From assembly GCA_035578175.1 (NCBI GenBank), contig JAQMRL010000002.1:99798748-99862747 (forward strand): a stretch of DNA of 64,000 bases, given 5' to 3'. Origin of the DNA: Catonia carolina. Lineage: Eukaryota; Arthropoda; Insecta; Hemiptera; Achilidae. The stretch's first letter is position 1; the number at the start of each line of letters is the position of its first letter. Positions 12,227 to 24,829 of the stretch are shown here, one piece after another. The notes under the pieces were generated by a model that worked only from the letters and a program-made list of their open reading frames with translations, searched no databases and was not told the DNA's origin. The position numbers and the translations under genes are program-made.

Positions 12227-13921
12227 TCAATGAATGCCAAAATTTGTATATTTATAACACCAAGTCCTTGCTTCTTCTTGATCCATACAACACATTGGAT
12301 AAACTATGTTCGATTTGGTAGATTTGGCACACCTTTGACAAAGTGTCTGCACTTCTTCCTATAATAAATAAAATATTTTTTTTAATTTGATGATGAAACT
12401 TATGTTTTGGAGTCATTAAAAAAATTGAATAACAAATTTTAATTTCTTTAAAATTCCTTATCGTAATGTATTCAAAACCAAATTTAACATATACAGTAGT
12501 ATCGATTAAAATCGATCTAGGATAGTTTTTTAATGGGTTGAAACAAGACTTCATTAAATTTGATGAATTCATCAAAATTTTGATGAAATTCTAACAGAAA
12601 ACTTATGTTAATGTTGGTAACACACTACATGTATCAATGTAATACAGTATATTGCTAGAAATTATTGCAGTTTGTTATACATTAAAAAAATGTAGAGGAA
12701 TTTTTATGAAAACTTCAGTAAACCCACATTGCCCTGAACAGGATGAAAATGTTTCAGTCATGATAATCATTAACTTGGTTATGAGGACTTTACTAAGAGT
12801 AGAAATCAAGGTATTTTCCAAGGTTTTAGGCCTTTCACTTCTCGAGCAAACTTTTTCCACCTTTCAAACAAACATATGTGCATCATTCAGTATCATGAGA
12901 AAATCTGAAAGCTGCTTGGTTATAAATGCCACAAAGGCAGGCATTGAAAGGTTCTTACTCTTGAATTTTTGAGTATTAGCTGGCATGGAAGTATAATTAC
13001 TAACTCAGCAAACTGACAGACTGTAGCAATTGTCCTGATGTGGTCTCAGAGCATGACAAATTTAAACAAAGGAGAGAGCTTTTTTGCCTCACTGGATTCC
13101 TTTCTAAAATTCTTGAACTGGATATATTATTTATAGCTACATAAAGACTAATATCAAAACTTATGAAGATTTCATTAGCTCTTATTGAATGATTATACAG
13201 CTTCTAACTGGAAAAAAATTTAAAAGTTCTTATTATAGTCCAAAAGAAGATTTAGGGCTTATTTTGGACTCAGCATGGTTGCATGTTCCGACGATCCTTC
13301 TCATAGGTCACTGCTGTGTCAGATATAATTTTTCCCAATGATTAACAAATGCTTATTGTTTTCTCTGCAGAAGGATAGAATATGAACAAATATTTTTTAC
13401 TTGTAATACTTAGACAAAATAAACACTGTGTCACTTTTTCAAAAGGCATTTCCTGAGCCTTGTGATTATAGACGATGTTGCATTAATCATGATGACATTT
13501 AGACTAAGATTAGAGGAACCAGTCAAATAAAGAATGCTTCATAAAGAGTACATGTCTGGGTTGGAAATAAAGCTATTGATATTCCATTCAAAAGAACTAT
13601 TCAGACTGCTGTAACAAGTGAATAGGCTACTATCTCATTAATTGATTCATACTAAAAATGTAATATTAAACCATGAAAACCTTCTAGAAGTGAGATAAGC
13701 TACACTCCGTAAACATTCGAAACTAGAGTTTAAAATTTTAATTTATTGTTTCTGAAAATAGAGCTTACCTTGACTTTGCATGCGTCATATAGAGGATCAT
13801 AGTTAACACTGACTTGGGGACGATAACTGAATAACTTGCTGATCACAGGAGATTGATGTGATATTGATATTAAGCACAGGAGAACGGCTAATACAGCCAA
13901 CCATCTTAACAACTGAAACAT
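12227..13921 (-). CDS. Small secreted six-cysteine protein, two coding exons; family not recognised
   Basis: The gene reads right to left. Coding exon 1 is 13769-13921 and exon 2 is 12358-12227; the intron is 13768-12359, with donor AAG|GTAAGC and acceptor TTATTATAG|G. The join is phase 0 and gives 94 residues. Residues 1-21 form a classic signal peptide (MFQLLRWLAVLAVLLCLISIS), with cleavage expected at SIS|HQ. The mature part has six cysteines at residues 48, 58, 61, 74, 75 and 85 (C-x9-C-x2-C-x12-CC-x9-C) and ends in YKYTNFGIH. There are no dibasic cleavage sites, so it is probably used whole, outside the cell. An in-frame ATG at 13930 would add three residues. TTTTTAATGTTTCAG at 13913-13927 also resembles a splice acceptor, so an upstream exon could supply the start instead. 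AATAAA overlaps the stop codon. A hormone-like, defence or other disulphide-rich role is possible; I cannot choose. Confidence 0.75.
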
Positions 13922-13930
13922 TAAAAACAT

Positions 13931-15557
13931 TTCATAAACAGTTTTGTTTATTAGGAACAATTTATTTTAAATATTTATTTCTTACTTTCTGGAACAAATG
14001 TAGTAGTATCCAGTAGTATGAGTTCTGGGCTAGCTGTCTGCTGGTCACTTTAAAAAATTTGATTATTCGCCCATTGCTACTTAACTTAATAAAGGTATCA
14101 ATAGGAACTGATTGAGAGCTGGACTGAGGTCAAATAGCTTTTCTTGGAGTTAAAAGTCGCTTCAATTTCTAGGCTATTTAACTACTAATATCTTTCGTTT
14201 GCAGCAAGTACTTAAGTGTTGTAATGGTTAGACCATTAGAGACCATAAGTGTTGTAATGGTTAATGTTAGTAACTTCAAGACCCTACCTGGGAATTACAC
14301 CTCTTTCTGACGATTCTCAGGAGTGAAATTATTTAAACTACCATATTTTACTGTTTTTAAGATTACTATAATCCTGAATTAATAAGTTACTAACTTAATA
14401 ACCTCATTAAATATCTTTGGTAAGGTATATAAATAATATTTATAGCTTTAGGGTAGTTATACTATTTCAACCCCTTAGATGTGGATGAAATTAAAATGTT
14501 CATTTTTATAAATATCACTTAAATTATATGGATGCCCATTTTAAAAACTGTAGCTCCTCGGGAAACTGGAGAAATAATATGTATTGTTTCAATGCCACCT
14601 TCTCTTTACGCCTTAGTTGCAAGTGGTCGAATAGTGTACAATTTTAGTTTCCTGTTCAACCCTCAGAAAAATATTTGTCAAATCCCATAACTCTAGATGA
14701 TCAGGAATTGAGAGAATTAATTTTATGAATCAATGAGTGAGGACTTGGAATTCATACAGGATAAAAAAAATAGCTTTTTTAATGTTCTTTATTATGAATG
14801 ATTTTACTCTTATATGTGAATTGGCTGTAACTTTAATACAAGCAGAATTATTCGTGTAACATGTCTGTAATTCCGGGATAGATATGTATTTCAATAAACT
14901 CATATCTGAATAAACATAAGGTTGAGTAATATAAAGGAAACGTGTGTTCAAGAAAATTTTTCCAGAAACCACGGTTTCAGTTGGTGGGGATCATGCAATA
15001 TGAAGTTCCAATATAATTGGTGTACGTAATTGCTGCTGACGATCGTAGTGCTTTCCCACTCTTACTCGATGCCGTATAGGATTAAGAGAAAGTAAAAAAA
15101 ATACAATCAAATTTATTTTTTATTACAATTAACCAATAATAATGCGAGCTATAATTGGATAATTTCGCCAAACAAATACAAGAGATAAGCAAAAAGAGTC
15201 TCTTTCACCAATATTACCTTGAACATTCATGAATATTTATAATGACTTGACTTTGGTTTGGCCTAATTTTAATTTTTTTAGGGCACAGTTCAACTTTATA
15301 TCATTCGGCCTATTTTATTTTTGTATAAACAAATAAAAATGGTGATAAGCCGTATTGTCTTAAAAACTGTTACAAATTAAATATAATAATTGCTTGCTGT
15401 TTTGGTTAAATAAAACATTTTCGGAACTGCATAGTTCCTAGTTAACCGGTTCTACGTATAGGATTACTTGGAGTGACGAGTTGTAGCCACCACGATCGTC
15501 AGCAGAGGCATTCTTGTTAGAGGAGTTTGAAAAAGCACGAATTTTTTAAAATTCTTA
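13931..15557. other. Upstream region of the secreted-protein gene, no coding sequence seen
   Basis: This would hold the promoter and any 5' untranslated exon of the gene that starts at 13921. I see no clear TATA-plus-initiator pair. A short direct repeat, AAGTGTTGTAATGGTTA (about 14211 and 14248), is the only local structure noted. Confidence 0.4.
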
Positions 15558-15720
15558 ATTTGTGTGCGTTGTAATCTGTTTGATTCAGAACAATTAGCAA
15601 TCACATGGCTCAATGAGATGAAGATGATCTGTATGACGTGCAAATGATGTGTAATCTGGTAAAGACCCAGGCCGACCATTTCTGGGAGAGTACGGTTAAT
15701 TGAACCCCAACCATCAAAGT
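15558..15720 (-). mobile_element. SINE, TCAGGAATG-type family, with tRNA-like head
   Basis: Read on the minus strand: GGTTGGGGTTCAATTAACC (box B-like), then GAAATGGTCGGCCTG, a run resembling GTACAAGACTACACATCAT, CATCTCATTGAGCCATG, GATTGCTAATTGTTCT and GATTACAACG. The same order occurs at 28245-28440 on plus. The 113-codon ORF covering this stretch on the minus strand is therefore repeat-derived. Confidence 0.7.
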
Positions 15721-17213
15721 ATGTTAGTGAGTTACGAGAATGCCTTTTGCGTATGGATGGGCTGTGAAGAAGTGAAGCGAAATCTGACAGTGCTACCAAC
15801 CTCAACAGTGAGATACTATATTTTATTACCGTGAAATTGCACCGTTAGTTAACCACATGATGCCTTTCAATAAATATACCTGGTTGTGACTGACACTTTT
15901 TTTACTTAAACCCCATTTCCTTTAAAATTTTTCTTAACATACAAAGTTCCCAACAAAAATTTAGTTTTTTTTCAAAACCGGTAATAACGTTTCACACGTC
16001 GGCATCACTTTCTTATTTATACAACAGTTTCATTTTTTTACCAGGTGTCAGAAAAACGATTGCTGAAGAATTAATTGTCTTCTTAACTGTCTTTATTACA
16101 TCCTTAATAAACATTCATTCTAAAGTAGCCATACTACTAGACCTAAGCTATATTTAGTATTCTTTATTAGTCATCAGCAGAAACTGAATTACTGCACACT
16201 GACATTTGTAGTGATAGGCTAGTTAGTCCGTCAGATACACGCTTGATACGGTTATGCTACTAGTACTTTCGTTTTAATGCTGGTTGATGTTGTAGGATAG
16301 ATAGTATACTGTCCTCTGCACGAAAGGCGCAATCTTCAACTAATAGCGTACAGCTTGGGTCTTAAATATTAGACGTCCCATTCAGGCTACAATGATGATT
16401 CATTATTAGGGATTTCGATTATTTTTATAGTGACCATTTAATCCACCCTAAATTTGACGTAACTTAAAAATTTAATTTATTAATTATATAATAATTTGTT
16501 AAGTAGATAAAGATTAGTTTCAGCCTATAGGCTACTTTTCTTAAAAAATTAGAATACATTTACCGGGTGCTTATAAAGTTAGAAACACTTAAGATTTTTT
16601 TTAAAAATAGAAAACTAAAATTTAGAATACGACTTCATTTATTAATCTTTTAGTTTACGTAAAGGCCCACAACAACCAAGGAATCCTATTGAGGTGACTT
16701 AAAAATGATAACCAAAATATGCAGGTTGTGCTCATCATTTTAAAGAAAATGAAAAATAATATTAAAAAGTTTAAGCTAGAATGAACCTGTTCCAAAATAG
16801 CGGTAATTTAATTTACTCATGATGGTATCTTTCTTATAAATAAAATTAAATCACCTACAGTACAAGTAAGGTATACTATTACGAAGAAGAAAAACGAGAC
16901 AAAAAAACTATCATTGCGAAAACCTATTAAGATATATTTATCGTACCTCAATTCTTTACGTATTTAAAAGTTCATGATTTTTATACACAAGTGGATGTTC
17001 CCTGAAGTAATTTTTAATGTCGTTCCATGTAACGATAAGTTCAACCAATAGCTACCATTAACGAACTAACGGTAAAATATAACCATCCCCAACCTCCATT
17101 CCCTAAGTGAGGAAGTCAAAAAAAAAAAAAAATAATAAATAAATAAAAAAAGTTGGGTGGAGGCATTATTTTAGCTACTATGCATTTTCAATTATTTTGT
17201 TAACAAATTCCGA
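15721..17213. other. AT-rich non-coding stretch
   Basis: No ORF with protein-like composition, RNA gene or paired transposon ends seen. Confidence 0.45.
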
Positions 17214-17380
17214 TCCGTGTTGTAGTCGTTACCACAGCTGGTTTCTATGCCAGGGGTCCCTGGTTCAATTTCCGGTTACTTCTGGAATTTTTTCATCATT
17301 CATTTTCATATATGACCTGTATAATAAGTACATAATACATTACAGCAGTAGTGTGTAAAACAGTCGGTCTTTAAAAAAAA
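17214..17380 (+). mobile_element. Degenerate tRNA-derived SINE
   Basis: A decayed head (GTTGTAGTCGTTACCACAGC; box B GGTTCAATTTC at about 17262) is followed by TTTTCATCATTCATTTTCATATATGA, as in the copy at 58101. The tail GTAAAACAGTCGGTCTTT-AAAAAAAA matches the ACAGTCGGACGT tail family. Confidence 0.65.
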
Positions 17381-18142
17381 TAGAATTACAGTAAAATATC
17401 AGGTGGTTTCTTAATTATTTTTTAGTTTAGACTATAAGTGTCTATTTAAAACATTTTTATTCTCTCATTTGGTGATTCAAGGATTTTTGTTGACTTTTAA
17501 GAACAGAATATTTTGCATGGTTGTAATAAGGAAACTTTCGGGATTCTGCAAAAAACCCCGAAAATGAAAATTGGTAAAAGCCGTAGCGAGATTTTGCGAT
17601 ATAAATTACAAAATAACTGATTAAAGTTTCTATAGTGCTACTTTTCTGGTGGTACCGTTCGAAGGTTAGTTTGTTTCGACAGGTCATTACGTGACAGGAA
17701 TTGCTTATTATATATTTATTTCATAAATAGCAATAATATACAATACATTACAGAATAAACTTTCATAATGTGTTAATATAATTTTGTTAACATAATTCGC
17801 ACGAGTAAGGCAGTTTACATTAATTTGGTTACTACTTTTTAATTTGGTAATTACTTTTAAGTAATTATGATGAAAACAAACCCTATGATAATCGAAACCT
17901 CACTGAGGTTAGCAAAATTAATATTGACATTGGCTTCATTTTGGACAGATTATTTATCATTTGTGTGATATTTTATTAACACACAGTATTGTATTAAAAA
18001 TTTTTGTTTTATTTAATACATTTTTTTACAAATGTGTATAAATATTTTTTGAAGGTTATTCAAGATTAGATAGTTTTTTCTTTGATGAACAGGTCACCAT
18101 AGTATGAGCTTCCTGTATCTATAACAAAACCTTAAAATTATA
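17381..18142. other. AT-rich non-coding stretch
   Basis: No gene seen. The minus-strand ORF at 17457-17687 lacks splice context and recognisable motifs. Confidence 0.45.
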
Positions 18143-18180
18143 TTTGTCATATAAAATCAAATATGATTTTATATGACAAA
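18143..18180. repeat. Perfect 17-bp inverted repeat with 4-nt loop
   Basis: TTTGTCATATAAAATCA is followed by AATA and its exact complement. This would form a 17-bp hairpin in DNA or RNA. It may be the collapsed core of a palindromic MITE; no target duplication could be assigned. Confidence 0.9.
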
Positions 18181-19205
18181 AACTGGTGCAGACATACCAC
18201 TCTAATATCTATTGTACAATATCTGACCTTCATTAATTTTTTAAATTTATTAACTTTTGTATAGGCCTCCGAATTTTAGTCGTATCATTTCGGTATTAAA
18301 GACTTAGTTAACGAGCGATCATATATTACTTGGTATTTTACTTTTACAATTCTGTAACATATTGTATGGTATAAAACTGGATCGCCTCCGTCAGGCACGA
18401 AGCCAGGATTTTGGTTTAGGGGCTCGAATCTGGAGATTGTCTTTGTTTTTCGTTCAATTGTTATGCACATTAAAGGAGTAGAAGTGTCATAGATGGAAAT
18501 ACTGTGACTGATGAAAAACAATAGTGCCTCCCCCACGAAAGAAGTCCATGTGTTTGAAGAGCTCTATTTCAAAAATGACTGAAAGGAAAAATTTCAACGT
18601 TACAGTAAAGTAAAGCCTGTTCTTTTCTGCGTTTACTCGTTTCACTTATATATTGTTATTTAAAAGTTTGTCGGAGATAGAGCAATTCACGCATAAAAAG
18701 TACGCAGTTCTTAGCCGGTTTTCTATTAGTGTGCTTTTTAAACAGATGTTACTTTATCAAGGCTTTTCATAAAAAATTGGGGTTTAAGTGTGTTAAATAT
18801 CACAGTTTTTTTGAAATCTGGATATTTAAAAAGTAAAATTCCATTTTCCGTTAATATGGCGGCTATTTACGGAAAGTGCTGTTTTGGCCCCATGTGAAGA
18901 TTGGGGAATGGTTTTTCGACTGAACTATGTACGAGTATATTTACAACAGTATTGTCCCAGGTGTAGTAGACTCTTGCATTTATAAATTATAAATAAAAGA
19001 GAAATGAAACTGTGATGGAAATAGAAAATTTTATTTCATTGGTTGATAGGCAACTGGTTTTCTCAGCGGACTTCTTTCGTGGCAAACACTACCAAATCTG
19101 GCTGGAAATCTAACCGAAGACCTACGGCAAATTAATTTGTTACAAAATTTCGATTTTCCGTTCAAAGGCCTGAAGTCCCTCAAGCCCTCTCACTGGCTGC
19201 TTGGT
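18181..19205. other. Non-coding stretch
   Basis: No supported gene. The minus-strand ORF at 18285-18536 has no domain or splice evidence. GC content rises slightly between 18840 and 19130 but no frame stands out. Confidence 0.4.
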
Positions 19206-19446
19206 TGGCCTCCGTGGCCCAGTCATTAGCGTGCTAAATTGTAAAGTGGAGGTCCCCACTGGAAATTTTGTACATGTTCACAACCACCGTTCCTTAACCC
19301 AAAGTAGTCGATAATTACCAATATTTAGATGCGACTTTAAAAATAAAAATAAGAACGTTGGTTACACATGTGACCGGGAATCGAAATTGAGACCTCTGAC
19401 ATTTAAACCAGTTGTGAGGAATATTATACCAACGAGCTGACCAACC
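19206..19446 (+). mobile_element. SINE on plus strand abutting a tRNA-like head on minus strand
   Basis: The plus-strand copy runs from about 19206 (GGCCTCCGTGGCCCAGTCATTAGCG, box A-like) to a tail AGATGCGACTTTAAAAATAAAAA near 19350, the same tail type as at 37942. Immediately right, 19371-19446 reads on the minus strand as a tRNA-like head (GGTTGGTCAGCTCGTTGGTA, then TTTCGATTCCCGGTCAC). Two insertions or one rearranged copy would both explain it. Confidence 0.55.
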
Positions 19447-21559
19447 ACAATCGGTGTCAATAACAATGAAATTTTTTTTAGTGGAAGATCTGTGAGTACA
19501 ATAAACATCCCCTTAGAATACACTTGCTCCCTCTGTCATTCGGCACTACTATTCAGAAGAAAAACATCGACCCACTTCCTGATATGATGATTTTGTTGCT
19601 ATGTTTGTTGTACTATAAAGCAAAATGTTTGTATAAAAGCATGCCTAATGCTCCCCGCACCTCACCTTGCCATAGCTTTCCAACGCTGACTGAAGAGCGT
19701 TCTTACAGGACGATTGTTGTAAGTTAATGCGTTTTACTGGTCACTGATCACATTGATAATTTATTATTTGGGGCAACCTGTTCCAATAAGTCTGAGAGCT
19801 TGTGCTTTTCCTTTTCTTTGGTGTTTGTTTTCTCTCTCAAAAAGAAGATAAAGTCTTATCACATTCAGCGGAACAACTTAGAGAAATTTCATTAACCTTT
19901 TGATCACGCCAATCCATTGGCTTGTAGCCGGTGAAGAGCGGCGTTGTGTCCAAGTGGGACTGTTGTTACTGAACAATATGGATGTACACCGGGATATCAG
20001 TTATTCCCTTGAGGAGATAAGGAGTGTTTCCCTAAGAAGTTCGTAGCGCGTTTCCATGCCTAATTTCGGTTAGTATGAACCATATTTACCAGAACTTTCG
20101 AAAGTTATACAATATCCCATAGTTCTAGCCTTACCTGGACACGTTAGGCTGTGCCGAGGTGGAGTCTCTTTTCTATTCAGTTCGTTATGAAAAATTACAT
20201 TAGTAGGCAAAGAAACGTAATTTGAAGAAGCCAGACTTTTTCCAGTTGTGGTAAATCAAGAAACTAAACAGCCGCATCAGTGACATCTTCAGGTGGCTAA
20301 ACAGCCCCATAAAAGTAACAACTGATAGTGCCCCGAGACAGATTGTGAGGTTCGTAAAGTGTGCAAATTTTCCCTGAAAATAGAGTCAAAGGGGTTATAT
20401 CATAAATAAATATATTATGAGAAGCTGTGTTGCTTAACCTTCCCTTATGTAAACAGTAGCCTATAACCTATGTGGTAACCTTTACGATTATCAAAACAAC
20501 ATTAATAGAAGGCTATTATAAAAACATTTCTCTTAAGACAAACAATATTACACAACTAATAAATTCTTTTAAAAAATAACTAGTAAATAAAATAGTAATT
20601 TTTATTTAAGAAAAAAACTTATGTTTCCGTGAACTTATATCAAAATGGATTAATTTAAATAACTCTCCTGAGTTTCAACTAAAGATGGTGCCATTTCATA
20701 TGGCGTGTGAACTGCCCCTCCATACAGTAGGAACAAACGGCCACTACCCTCTCGCCCTGAGTCTACAGTCTGTTTATTGGCCGACGTGATCTAATTTATA
20801 ATATGTTTAATGTTAAGTGAATAGTAGGTTACATGTTTGTGGTATAACTAGATTCATAGCATTATGATTGTTTGCGATAAGAACACATTGTTTAATGATT
20901 TGACCAAGTGTTTTCCTTTCTTCACTTTGATCTACCCAAATTAATTATAAATAATTTGGATAAAATATAATTATATTTTATTTATCAAAGAACAAGCTTT
21001 TTCCTTTTCTTACCCTACTTGAGTGACCTTTCTTGTATAAAATGTAATTATTTAAATTAAACAATGAAATTTAATTTTTCTCCTAGTTGCGATAGAGGAA
21101 GTTCATTGTAAATTTTCCCCATTACTATCAATCTCATTTATTATAATAATTATAGCAATGCAAGTATTTTCTATGTAATTTATTAAACTTGTTTTTTTAA
21201 CCTCAAAACAATAGGTCATTATTTAAGTATACTATAACTACTACTAAAATAAAATCCTTTGTTTCGTTTGTTTACAGTTCTAAAATACATTGATTACAAA
21301 AAAAGAAACAAACAATACTTTGCAAAAATGTAATTTGATCTTTGTTCTTTGTACTGTGACACATATTATAATAGTGTATAAATGCATTGTAAGTAATATT
21401 TTTTCCGTCTTTTTTCTCGTGATTCGGTAGTGTATAGTGACAAATTACTGAGATCGTTAATGTCAGTAACTTTAATGATTTCAAAAGTTTCATGGACACA
21501 AACTAAATTGTAAACACTTGAAGAAAATACTGGCGTCAGTAAAGTACGGAAATAAATCA
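19447..21559. other. Mixed non-coding stretch
   Basis: About 2.1 kb with no convincing exon. The segment 19480-20350 has a more even base composition than its surroundings but no frame stays open with recognisable protein. The ORFs at 19524-19727 and 21272-21560 have no support. Confidence 0.4.
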
Positions 21560-21900
21560 TTTTAAAGTTTTATAATATTTTGAATCTTCCAGTTTTTATG
21601 TATGGTTCAAAGTGTTGGACCCTGACTACTCAGCAAGTATCAAGAATAGAAGGTTTTGAGATGAGATTGTAAGACCCTCTGAAAAGGAATCGATTGCTAG
21701 AACATGAAATAAATGGAATATTATGAACTAAACTTATACGGGGGTGATACTACGGGTGATATCAACCATTTAGAAATACAGGCAAGAGTAGTAGACTATA
21801 GTAATTTGTCGCGGATGCCAGACGATCAAAAACTCAAGCAGGTATTTATTTAAAAGCCAACCGGACAACTTGGTATTGAATTCCGGAAGAGACGGGCATC
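21560..21900 (+). pseudogene. Decayed LINE reverse transcriptase fragment
   Basis: In frame from 21586 to the stop at 21670-21672 it reads LPVFMYGSKCWTLTTQQ then a stretch ending RIEGFEMRL. This matches the LYGSE-WTLTK...LEAFEMR segment found after the RT domain of many animal LINEs. Similar scraps follow in other frames up to about 21900 (TGQLGIEFRKRRA). Stops and frameshifts make it a dead fragment. The exact clade cannot be set from so short a piece. Confidence 0.7.
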
Positions 21901-22484
21901 CAAACTTATAACTACATAGGAGATTACTACGTTTGAATTTGGAACTGGATAGGGGAGCCCTAATCTGTGTATTTTAAGATGTTAAAGATGTTATATTTTA
22001 AGATGTTATCCCGCTTAACCAGCATCCGGGTTAAACAGATAAATTTTTTAATTGTACTACATACTAGTATATGTTTAATTTTTAGAAAAAAAGAAAACAA
22101 TTACGGATCAATTCAGTTTTCCACAGTGTATAGTACAGTACAAAAATATTGTACACGCAGTGTTAAAGTTCAATATTAGATATTTATTTCCTTGATTAAA
22201 GTATTTTTACATTGTGATAAGTTACAAAATCAGTTTCTAGTTGAGTTTATTAAATGCAGTTATCAGTACGTAAAGCAGTTACACTAACGTCTGAGAAGTG
22301 GGCCCCCACACATAATGAAAAAAAACCTAGTGGAATCGATTGTTCTACGTTCGCTCCGGATTGTTCTGCAAAAATGTTTCGTTTGTTCCGCTCAAATAAG
22401 GGAGAAAATCAAGAAAAACGGAGGGGGGAGCTAACTTCACGCTGGCCTCCCCCCACTCAACTTTTAAAACCTTTTTTGGCCTAA
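21901..22484. other. Possible interior of a Tigger/pogo-like element
   Basis: This precedes the terminus at 22571. A decayed left end may lie at about 22006-22040 (ATCCCGCTTAACCAGCATCCGGGTTAA), which shares CCC, TTAACC and CCGG words with the right terminus. A GC-richer patch at 22280-22470 contains a 76-codon ORF with no recognised domain. Confidence 0.3.
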
Positions 22485-22573
22485 ATGATATTAACATTCC
22501 GTCTTATACGGATTTCTGCTAATCCGGATTGGAGTCTGTCCACATTAGTCCGGTTAACCGAGGGTATACTGTA
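22485..22573. mobile_element. Right terminus of a Tigger/pogo-like DNA transposon
   Basis: Read inward on the minus strand from 22571 the end is CAGTATACCCTCGGTTAACC followed by GGACTAATGTGG, with a second CCGGATTAG word farther in. CAGTA...CCTCGGTTAACCGGA is the usual style of Tigger-group termini. A TA dinucleotide follows at 22572-22573, the expected target. The opposite end was not securely found and no transposase remains. Confidence 0.55.
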
Positions 22574-24829
22574 AATTAATTCCATCTACCCGTGATGGGG
22601 TAGGTTACTAGTACACGGCTTTGTCCGTTGTGTTGTCCGCTAAAATTCACGGTAGCAGATGCTTAGAGCGTGAGAACCATAACTATTTTCCATTTAGAAA
22701 ATTAACAATTTATTATTTATAACGGTTACTTTTGACACAAACAATTGATAAAATAATAATAAAATATTCCGTTAAAACATAAATAAATAATAATTTGTAC
22801 TGCGGTGCGTATTTATATATCATATTTTGAATAATAATATAAAAAAGAAATAAAAAAGAAAGCTTTCAATCTTAACATTAGCCTAGAGGTTATATAATAA
22901 GACGAATATAAATAGGCCAATAAAGGCATGGTCTTTTTTATAATATAGTCATCATAACCACCTATGCCCGTGCATGCTTAGTAACAATTGCATAAGCGCT
23001 GGGTGCGGGAGCCTCGGCTAGTCAGTCTACAGTAGCTTCAAACTCGGAAAAATTAGAATTAATGGCCTTTAATAAACCTCTTACTGAATTAAAAAAAAAT
23101 GGTAGGCCTACAAGTTCGCCTCCGTGAAGTCACGGTAGACTACAGAGCTGTAGGTATCACCTAGGGTCTGATAAATTCAAACATTGAAACCGACTTGTAC
23201 AGTTCCTTAATCCATTCTAGTGGCTTGTATAACCGTCATTTGCGGAAAAGTACAGTAACAGTGTGAATATAGTATTACTTTCTTTAAGATAGCAGCATTA
23301 GAAACTGTTCACATTAAAATAAAATATTAGTAATTTTAATAAATATCAATTTATATAATTTCATCTGTTGATGAAAGTATTACTACAATCCTAAAGGTGA
23401 CTAATTTAAAAACATAACAACGTTCGTTAAGATCTGTAACTAAAATCTAATTAGATAAATAGAACTACACTGTGTCTTTTCAATCTTGTAAAACTGTTAT
23501 AAGTTTTGTTAAACAGATTTACAGTTCGGACAATGGTTGAGTATTTTTTCATATTTAGAACTGAATGTAATTTCACTTGTTTGACTATGTCGTTGTTAAG
23601 CATACAATGGTAGTGGTTTTTTATATAACATGGAAACGTTCGAATATTTTTATATTTGTATTGCTGAAAGTACCCAAAATTTGAATTCTGTATCCCCATT
23701 TAGGTTTTAAAAGTGATTTGTATTAAATAATTGTTTATTTGCTTGACAAAGGTGAATTTTTTCCAACTAACCAGTAGTATAATTTACGTACTGTCAGATT
23801 AAACGGTTTTTTTTGTTGTTATACATGGTCTAGATAAAGTCATTATCTAGTGGTAGTTGTTATTGAAGTAGTTATTTAAAAATACCGATAAAAACAACAA
23901 TTTTTCAAAGTGTGTATGTGATGTGCATTGTTTTGTATTCGTTAACCTCTATTTTCCATCTTATTTCATTAAACCACCTCATTTCTCAAAAGATGTACAA
24001 GAAATTCTTGTAAAAATTGAGACGCAATTTTTTGGGTCTTCATGGATAGCAAGAGTAGCCGCGTTATCGGTAAATGTCGCTATGGTCGAGCTTGGAGTTG
24101 TACGAAAGTCAAACGGAATAACAAAGTTAAAAAAAAAAAAATGGTCCAAGATTTTAGTAATAAGTAGAAAGAATTTGGTTAGAGAGATTTAATTTGATTT
24201 TATATGAGTGTGAAGCTAATTAGCTGAGAATTTTGTTACTACTGTAATTAAAGAAACTTGTATGGCTTGACGTAAAATTTATTTTAAAATGAAATCAATA
24301 TAAATTATAAATTACCTAAACACTTTTATATTGTAGGGTAATTTGTATAAATAAAACCAAATAAAAATATTAGTTAATTGAAAAATATGTCTATTAATTT
24401 TTAAAATTAAAAATCTTAAAGAAATTGCAATTAATTGCGTTAAATTAATTAAAAGATAATCGAATAATAGTTTAGGTTATAGGCCTAATTATTGTTTTAG
24501 GCCTAACAAAAATTACGTTGATGTAGGTCTATCCTGAGATACAAGTCCATTCCTAAATACAGGGTGCCCAAAAATTATACTGTTAAAATTAACGTTAACT
24601 GAAGAAGGGCTTTCCTCCTTGGTATTTTAAATACTTTATAAAAAATATTTCATGTACTTGATAAAATCCAACTGACATTAAGTAACTTACTTTATTCCTA
24701 CAATATATAAACAATTTTTGAATTAAATTAATTTATCATTATGACATTTTTACAACAGGCCTAAAGTAGCCCTATAACAGAAAAAATATCAAGTACGAAT
24801 CGTTATTATTAATATCATTTTAATTAACT
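22574..24829. other. Non-coding stretch with two weak exon-like signals
   Basis: At 22970-23160 composition is richer in GC and a short ORF (MAFNKPLTELKKN) is followed by ATG|GTAGGC, a possible but weak donor. At 23923-24192 a plus-strand ORF includes SSWIARVAALSVNVAMVELG, which looks more protein-like than its surroundings. Neither has enough evidence to call as a gene. Confidence 0.3.

Noticed and set aside
12252..12575. 107-codon minus-strand ORF as a gene in its own frame
   Set aside because: The true coding frame is different: exon 2 of the secreted-protein gene starts at 12358 after a splice acceptor and uses another frame.
15464..15805. 113-codon minus-strand ORF
   Set aside because: It covers a SINE copy that recurs at 28245 and 7246; no domain.
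24550..24575. ACAGGGTGCCCAAAAA as a mariner-like terminus
   Set aside because: No inverted partner was found within reach, so one short word is not enough.
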